Assembly: GCF_040611135.1 (NCBI RefSeq)
Contig: NZ_JBEXNL010000011.1
Coordinates: 1 to 64,000 of the forward strand
Source of the DNA: Tsukamurella sp040611135
GTDB lineage: Bacteria; Actinomycetota; Actinomycetes; Mycobacteriales; Mycobacteriaceae
Reading direction: 5' to 3'
Length of the DNA: 64,000 bases
Shown here: piece after piece, positions 61,004 to 64,000 of the stretch
Position numbering within the stretch: the stretch's first letter is position 1
Layout of the letters: every line of letters begins with the position of its first letter
Position numbers and translations under genes: made by a program
Notes under the pieces: model-generated
The model's input: the letters and a program-made list of their open reading frames with translations, nothing else
The model's database searches: none
What the model was told of the DNA's origin: nothing

Positions 61004-62035
61004 GTGCTGAACCTGACCGCCACCACCGTCCTCGTCATCGGGCTGATCGTCGTCGCGGTGCTCATCGTCGCGGCGCTGGCGTACCAGACCGCGCACCGTC
61101 TGGACCGCCTGCACGTGCGCGTCGACCTGTCGATGCAGGCGCTCGACGCAGCGTTGGCCCGACGGTCCGCCGTGGCCCGCGCCGTCGCGGCGTCGATCCC
61201 CGAGGACGCCGCCCGTGCGCTCCGCGGGGCCGCGGACCGCGCCGAGAACGCCGCGCCCGAGGACCGCGAGCCCCGGGAGAATCAGCTCTCCGCCGCGATC
61301 GGCGCCATCGACATCGAGACCTTGCCCCGCTCCCTCGTCGCCGAGATCGCGGACGCCGATACGCGTGTCACCATGGCCCGCAGGTTCCACAACGACGCGG
61401 TCCGCGACACCCGAGCGCTGCGCGGCCGCCGCTTCGTCAGGTTGCTGCACCTCGGCGGCACGGCACCCATGCCGCAGTACTTCGACATCGTCGACCGGGG
61501 CGGCGTGCTCCCCGCCGCGCTGCTCGCGGAGACCGACGAACGGCGCGTGTCCGCGCGGGTCATCGTCGTGGACGCCGACGGTGCCGTCCTCCTCATCCGA
61601 GGCCACGAGCCCGTTCCGGAGGGCGTATCCCCGGCCGGCCACTGGTGGTTCACGGTGGGCGGCGGCGTCGAACGGGGCGAGGACCTGCGTGCGGCCGCGG
61701 CCCGGGAGCTGCTGGAGGAGACCGGGCGCACACTTCCGCCCGCCGCATTCGTCGGCCCCCTGTACCGCCGGGAGGCGGTGTTCACCTTCGACGGCGAGGT
61801 CTTCGACTCCGTCGAGTACTTCTTCGCCGTCGCCTGCGAACGGTTCGAGCCGGCACCGTCGGGCTGGACGGACCTCGAGCGGCGCACCCTGGACGAGTTG
61901 CGCTGGTGCAGCGCGGAGGAGATCCGGGCGCTCGCGGACCCCGTCTATCCGGCGGCGCTCGCCGACCTGGTCCCGGACGTGCGGGCCGCGCTGGCCGCCG
62001 GTTCGGCGCCGGACGTTCCGGCCCGCGTCGAGTAG
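61004..62035 (+). CDS. Membrane-anchored NUDIX hydrolase (Rv2609c-like)
   Basis: 343 residues from GTG 61004. One N-terminal helix (about 7-28) and a coiled-coil region with DLSMQALDAALARRSAVARA resemble LemA; the C-terminal NUDIX box is GGVERGEDLRAAAARELLEE followed by TG. It should hydrolyse a nucleoside diphosphate-linked compound, perhaps a GDP- or CDP-derivative in the PIM pathway (inference). Last conserved gene of the PIM operon. Confidence 0.9.
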   Translation: MLNLTATTVLVIGLIVVAVLIVAALAYQTAHRLDRLHVRVDLSMQALDAALARRSAVARAVAASIPEDAARALRGAADRAENAAPEDREPRENQLSAAIGAIDIETLPRSLVAEIADADTRVTMARRFHNDAVRDTRALRGRRFVRLLHLGGTAPMPQYFDIVDRGGVLPAALLAETDERRVSARVIVVDADGAVLLIRGHEPVPEGVSPAGHWWFTVGGGVERGEDLRAAAARELLEETGRTLPPAAFVGPLYRREAVFTFDGEVFDSVEYFFAVACERFEPAPSGWTDLERRTLDELRWCSAEEIRALADPVYPAALADLVPDVRAALAAGSAPDVPARVE

Positions 62036-62043
62036 GAGGAGAG

Positions 62044-63588
62044 ATGACGCCGAAGGAGATCTCCGGGTACCGCGTCGTGCGGCGTCTCGGCGCAGGTGGA
62101 ATGGGCGAGGTGTTCCTCGTGGAGCACCCTCGGCTGCCGAGGCAGGACGCACTGAAACTGCTCGGCCCGCAGTTCGGCGGAGATCCGAACTTCGCGGCGC
62201 GGTTCCTGCGCGAGGCCGACATCCTGGCCGGGCTCCGCCACCCCAACATCGTCACGATCTACGACCGCGGCGAATTCGAGGACCGGCTGTGGCTGGCCAT
62301 GGAGTACGTCGAGGGCGAGGACGCGGCGCAGTACCTGCGCACGCGTGGCCCGCTGCCGCCGCCGACGGTCGCGGACGTGCTCGACCAGGTGGGCAGTGCG
62401 CTGGACTGGGCCTGGACCGAGCGCACGCTGACGCACCGTGACGTCAAACCCGGCAACATCCTGCTCGAACCGTCCCGGTCCGGGCGCCCGCCGGTGGTGA
62501 AGCTCGTCGACTTCGGTATCGCCAAGGCGAGCGACGACGCCAGCTCGCTGACCGCGACCGGCGTCGCCGTGGGCACGATGGCCTACCTCGCGCCCGAGGT
62601 GATCGAGGGCAGGCCGCTCGACAACCGGGCCGATGAGTACTCGCTGGCGTGCACGGCCTTCGAGCTGCTCACCGGCACCCCGCCGTTCGGTCCCGGCTCG
62701 CCCAGCTCGGTGATGATGGCGCATCTGAGTGCGCCGGTGCCCGATCCGGCGTCGCGGCTCGCCGGGCTGCCGCCCGGGTTGGCCGCGGTCTTCGCACGGG
62801 CGATGGCGAAACAGCCGCGGGACCGTTACGCCGACAACGCCGAGTTCGCCCGCGCGTTCCGGGCGGGTCTCGTCGCCGCACGGCCGGACGGACGGCCCAC
62901 CGTCGGGCCGATGTCGCCGCACCGGCCTCCCGCCGCGCCTCCGACGACGATCCAGCAGACGCCCCCGCCCGCGCCGGTGCCCGCGTATGTGCCGCATCCC
63001 ACCCCGGTGCCCGCGCCGCAGGCGCGGGGGAACGGACGGGTGATCGGCCTCGTGGCGTTCATCGCGGTGCTGGTCGTAGCCCTCGGCGTCGTCGGGTACC
63101 TGGTGTTCGGGCGCTCGGGCTCCGGCTCGGCGGCCCCGACGGTGACCGCGACCGCGCCGCCCGGTGGGGCGACGGGAGGGGCGACAGAGGCACCGTCGAC
63201 CACCGGTGCGACGACGAGCGCACGGGTCCCGACGGTGCCCGGCACGGACGCCTACGGCTTCGTCGGCAGCCCCGCCCGGTGCGCGGGCGGAGAGACTCTC
63301 GAGGTCGCGATGCTCACCTCCGGCGCCGGATCCGGCTCGCGGGTGGTGATCTGCAGCTCCGGCGGCACGTACACGTATCGCGGCGCCCGCGCGTCCGGCG
63401 ACAACAGCGGCCTCACGCTGCCCGCGACGGTCGCCGGCGCGGGCGTCTACCGCGCACGGAACCCCGATCCGCAGGGTGAGGCGCGCAACGACACGATCTA
63501 CACCGTGAGTGCCGGCGGGTTGGTCATCGCGCGCGGGGACGGGCGGTCAGTGGCATCCGAGCCCGCCCGGTCCGTCTGGACGCGCTGA
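62044..63588 (+). CDS. Membrane Ser/Thr protein kinase (PknB-like kinase domain)
   Basis: 514 residues from ATG 62044 with GAGGAG upstream. The kinase domain (about 8-275) is intact: LGAGGMGEVF, the Lys in DALKLL, HRDVKPGNILL, DFGIAK, APEVIEGR. A Pro/Thr-rich linker leads to one membrane helix (near 335-357) and an external domain of about 150 residues that is not PASTA and contains two Cys. The external part is unrecognised and may sense an envelope signal. It follows the NUDIX gene by 8 nt, so may be co-transcribed with PIM genes. Confidence 0.93.
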   Translation: MTPKEISGYRVVRRLGAGGMGEVFLVEHPRLPRQDALKLLGPQFGGDPNFAARFLREADILAGLRHPNIVTIYDRGEFEDRLWLAMEYVEGEDAAQYLRTRGPLPPPTVADVLDQVGSALDWAWTERTLTHRDVKPGNILLEPSRSGRPPVVKLVDFGIAKASDDASSLTATGVAVGTMAYLAPEVIEGRPLDNRADEYSLACTAFELLTGTPPFGPGSPSSVMMAHLSAPVPDPASRLAGLPPGLAAVFARAMAKQPRDRYADNAEFARAFRAGLVAARPDGRPTVGPMSPHRPPAAPPTTIQQTPPPAPVPAYVPHPTPVPAPQARGNGRVIGLVAFIAVLVVALGVVGYLVFGRSGSGSAAPTVTATAPPGGATGGATEAPSTTGATTSARVPTVPGTDAYGFVGSPARCAGGETLEVAMLTSGAGSGSRVVICSSGGTYTYRGARASGDNSGLTLPATVAGAGVYRARNPDPQGEARNDTIYTVSAGGLVIARGDGRSVASEPARSVWTR

Positions 63589-63611
63589 TCCCGTCCGGCC
63601 CCCCAGTCGTC

Positions 63612-63628
63612 GTGGCCGTCACGGCCAC
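63612..63628. terminator. Short hairpin between convergent genes
   Basis: GTGGCCG (63612-63618) and CGGCCAC (63622-63628) form a 7-bp stem with a 3-nt loop, 23 nt after the kinase stop. Confidence 0.4.
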
Positions 63629-63673
63629 CCGCCCTGCTCCCGAGGGCCGGGCGCTCACTCCCGCGGGAGAAAA

Positions 63674-64000
63674 TCACCGAGCATCGGGTTGCAACCCCGG
63701 ATTCGGTGAAGACTTCCCGCGGGAGGAGCTGTCCAGGAGGAGGCCGTGGGGCCGGAGGGCATCCTGCAGCTTGGTCCGCAGACGATCCGGCTCCTTGCAG
63801 TCCTTCCAACGCCAATGCGTCGGCCACAGGCCGCGGTCCATGAGTTCGGTGTCGCGCTTCAGTCGCGCCGCGGCGTCGAAGCCCTTCTTCTCCTTGCCCT
63901 CACCGTCGAACTCGCCGACGACGATCCCACCGAAGAGGAAGTCCACCCGCGCCTCGAGTGCGCCGGCAGGGGTGAAGAACTCGCGCTGCAGGTCGGGGCG
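63674..64000 (-). CDS. DUF559/restriction-endonuclease-like protein, C-terminal part (5' end outside the window)
   Basis: At least 108 residues, open at the window edge. LQREFFTPAGALEARVDFLF, then VVGEFDGEGKEKKGFDAAAR, LKRDTELMDRGLWPTHWRWK and a C-terminal AL helix follow the pattern of actinobacterial proteins with a Vsr/DUF559-like nuclease core (RVDF...GEFDG...EK..d..l...G......W.D). These often have an N-terminal winged helix like AbiEi antitoxins, which would lie outside. A GTG at 63946 is internal, not the start. Confidence 0.7.
   Translation of the reverse strand, partial: RPDLQREFFTPAGALEARVDFLFGGIVVGEFDGEGKEKKGFDAAARLKRDTELMDRGLWPTHWRWKDCKEPDRLRTKLQDALRPHGLLLDSSSRGKSSPNPGLQPDAR

Noticed and set aside
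63658..63724. Two copies of the palindrome TCCCGCGGGA as an attachment or regulatory repeat
   Set aside because: The second copy lies inside the coding end of the partial gene and ten-base GC palindromes are expected by chance at this composition.

Overview
The window is high-GC actinobacterial DNA, and its gene content and order point to the Mycobacteriales (mycolic-acid bacteria). Long stretches match the Mycobacterium tuberculosis Rv2703-Rv2670 and Rv2614c-Rv2609c neighbourhoods: sigA, ppgK, suhB, cei, DUF4193, DUF3093, dut, DUF3710, dxs, hemE, hemG, hemQ, msrB, aftC, then thrS, HIT, pgsA, patA, pimA, NUDIX. A mycothiol-type formaldehyde dehydrogenase and the arabinan and PIM enzymes agree with this. 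A Tsukamurella- or Gordonia-like genome is plausible, but I cannot settle the genus from sequence alone.

Layout. 0-8.2 kb: an alpha/beta hydrolase diverges from a four-gene operon (MHS transporter, TetR regulator, acyl-CoA ligase, single-chain biotin-dependent acyl-CoA carboxylase) that looks like an import-activate-carboxylate route for an organic or fatty acid. It ends in two strong hairpins. 8.2-11.8 kb: a DUF6069 remnant, a Phd/VapC-type toxin-antitoxin pair, a NarL-type two-component system and a membrane protein. 11.8-33.1 kb: the conserved core block (sigma factor A, polyphosphate glucokinase, inositol monophosphatase-like, envelope integrity, dUTPase, RNA methyltransferase, DXP synthase, RNase D, the coproporphyrin-dependent haem genes hemE/hemG(cgoX)/hemQ(chdC), msrB, aftC, a lipoprotein hydrolase homologue that has lost its catalytic residues, a RibD-like reductase and ZapE).

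33.1-43.7 kb: an accessory stretch. It has a copper-efflux operon (P-type ATPase plus CsoR, with an operator over the -10 box), a 55-residue Cys-containing protein, a CGNR-like zinc-finger regulator, a stand-alone carboxyltransferase, a YCII protein flanked by direct repeats, and a region bounded by two identical, oppositely oriented tRNA-Gly genes. Inside that region are an acetoacetate-decarboxylase-family gene with a large palindromic operator and a truncated oxidoreductase tail. tRNA-Val(CAC) lies opposite a tRNA-Gly-Cys-Val(GAC) cluster, followed by an AraC regulator.

43.7-54.5 kb: an NhaA-thioredoxin fusion, a class II UvrA-like ATPase, mycothiol-dependent formaldehyde dehydrogenase with its metallo-beta-lactamase partner, a divergent thiol-independent formaldehyde dehydrogenase, a VOC protein, a DUF2231 membrane protein and a secreted Gly/Thr/Val-rich repeat protein behind an AT-rich leader. 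54.5-64 kb: PGPGW protein, FhuF-like iron-sulfur protein, the thrS-HIT-pgsA-patA-pimA-NUDIX operon for phosphatidylinositol mannosides, a membrane Ser/Thr kinase, and the 3' part of a gene that leaves the window.

No insertion sequence, rRNA or CRISPR array was seen. The most unexpected global signal is the octamer GACGGTGC/GCACCGTC, which I count by eye about 60 times on both strands, in genes and between them, roughly ten times more than base composition predicts.
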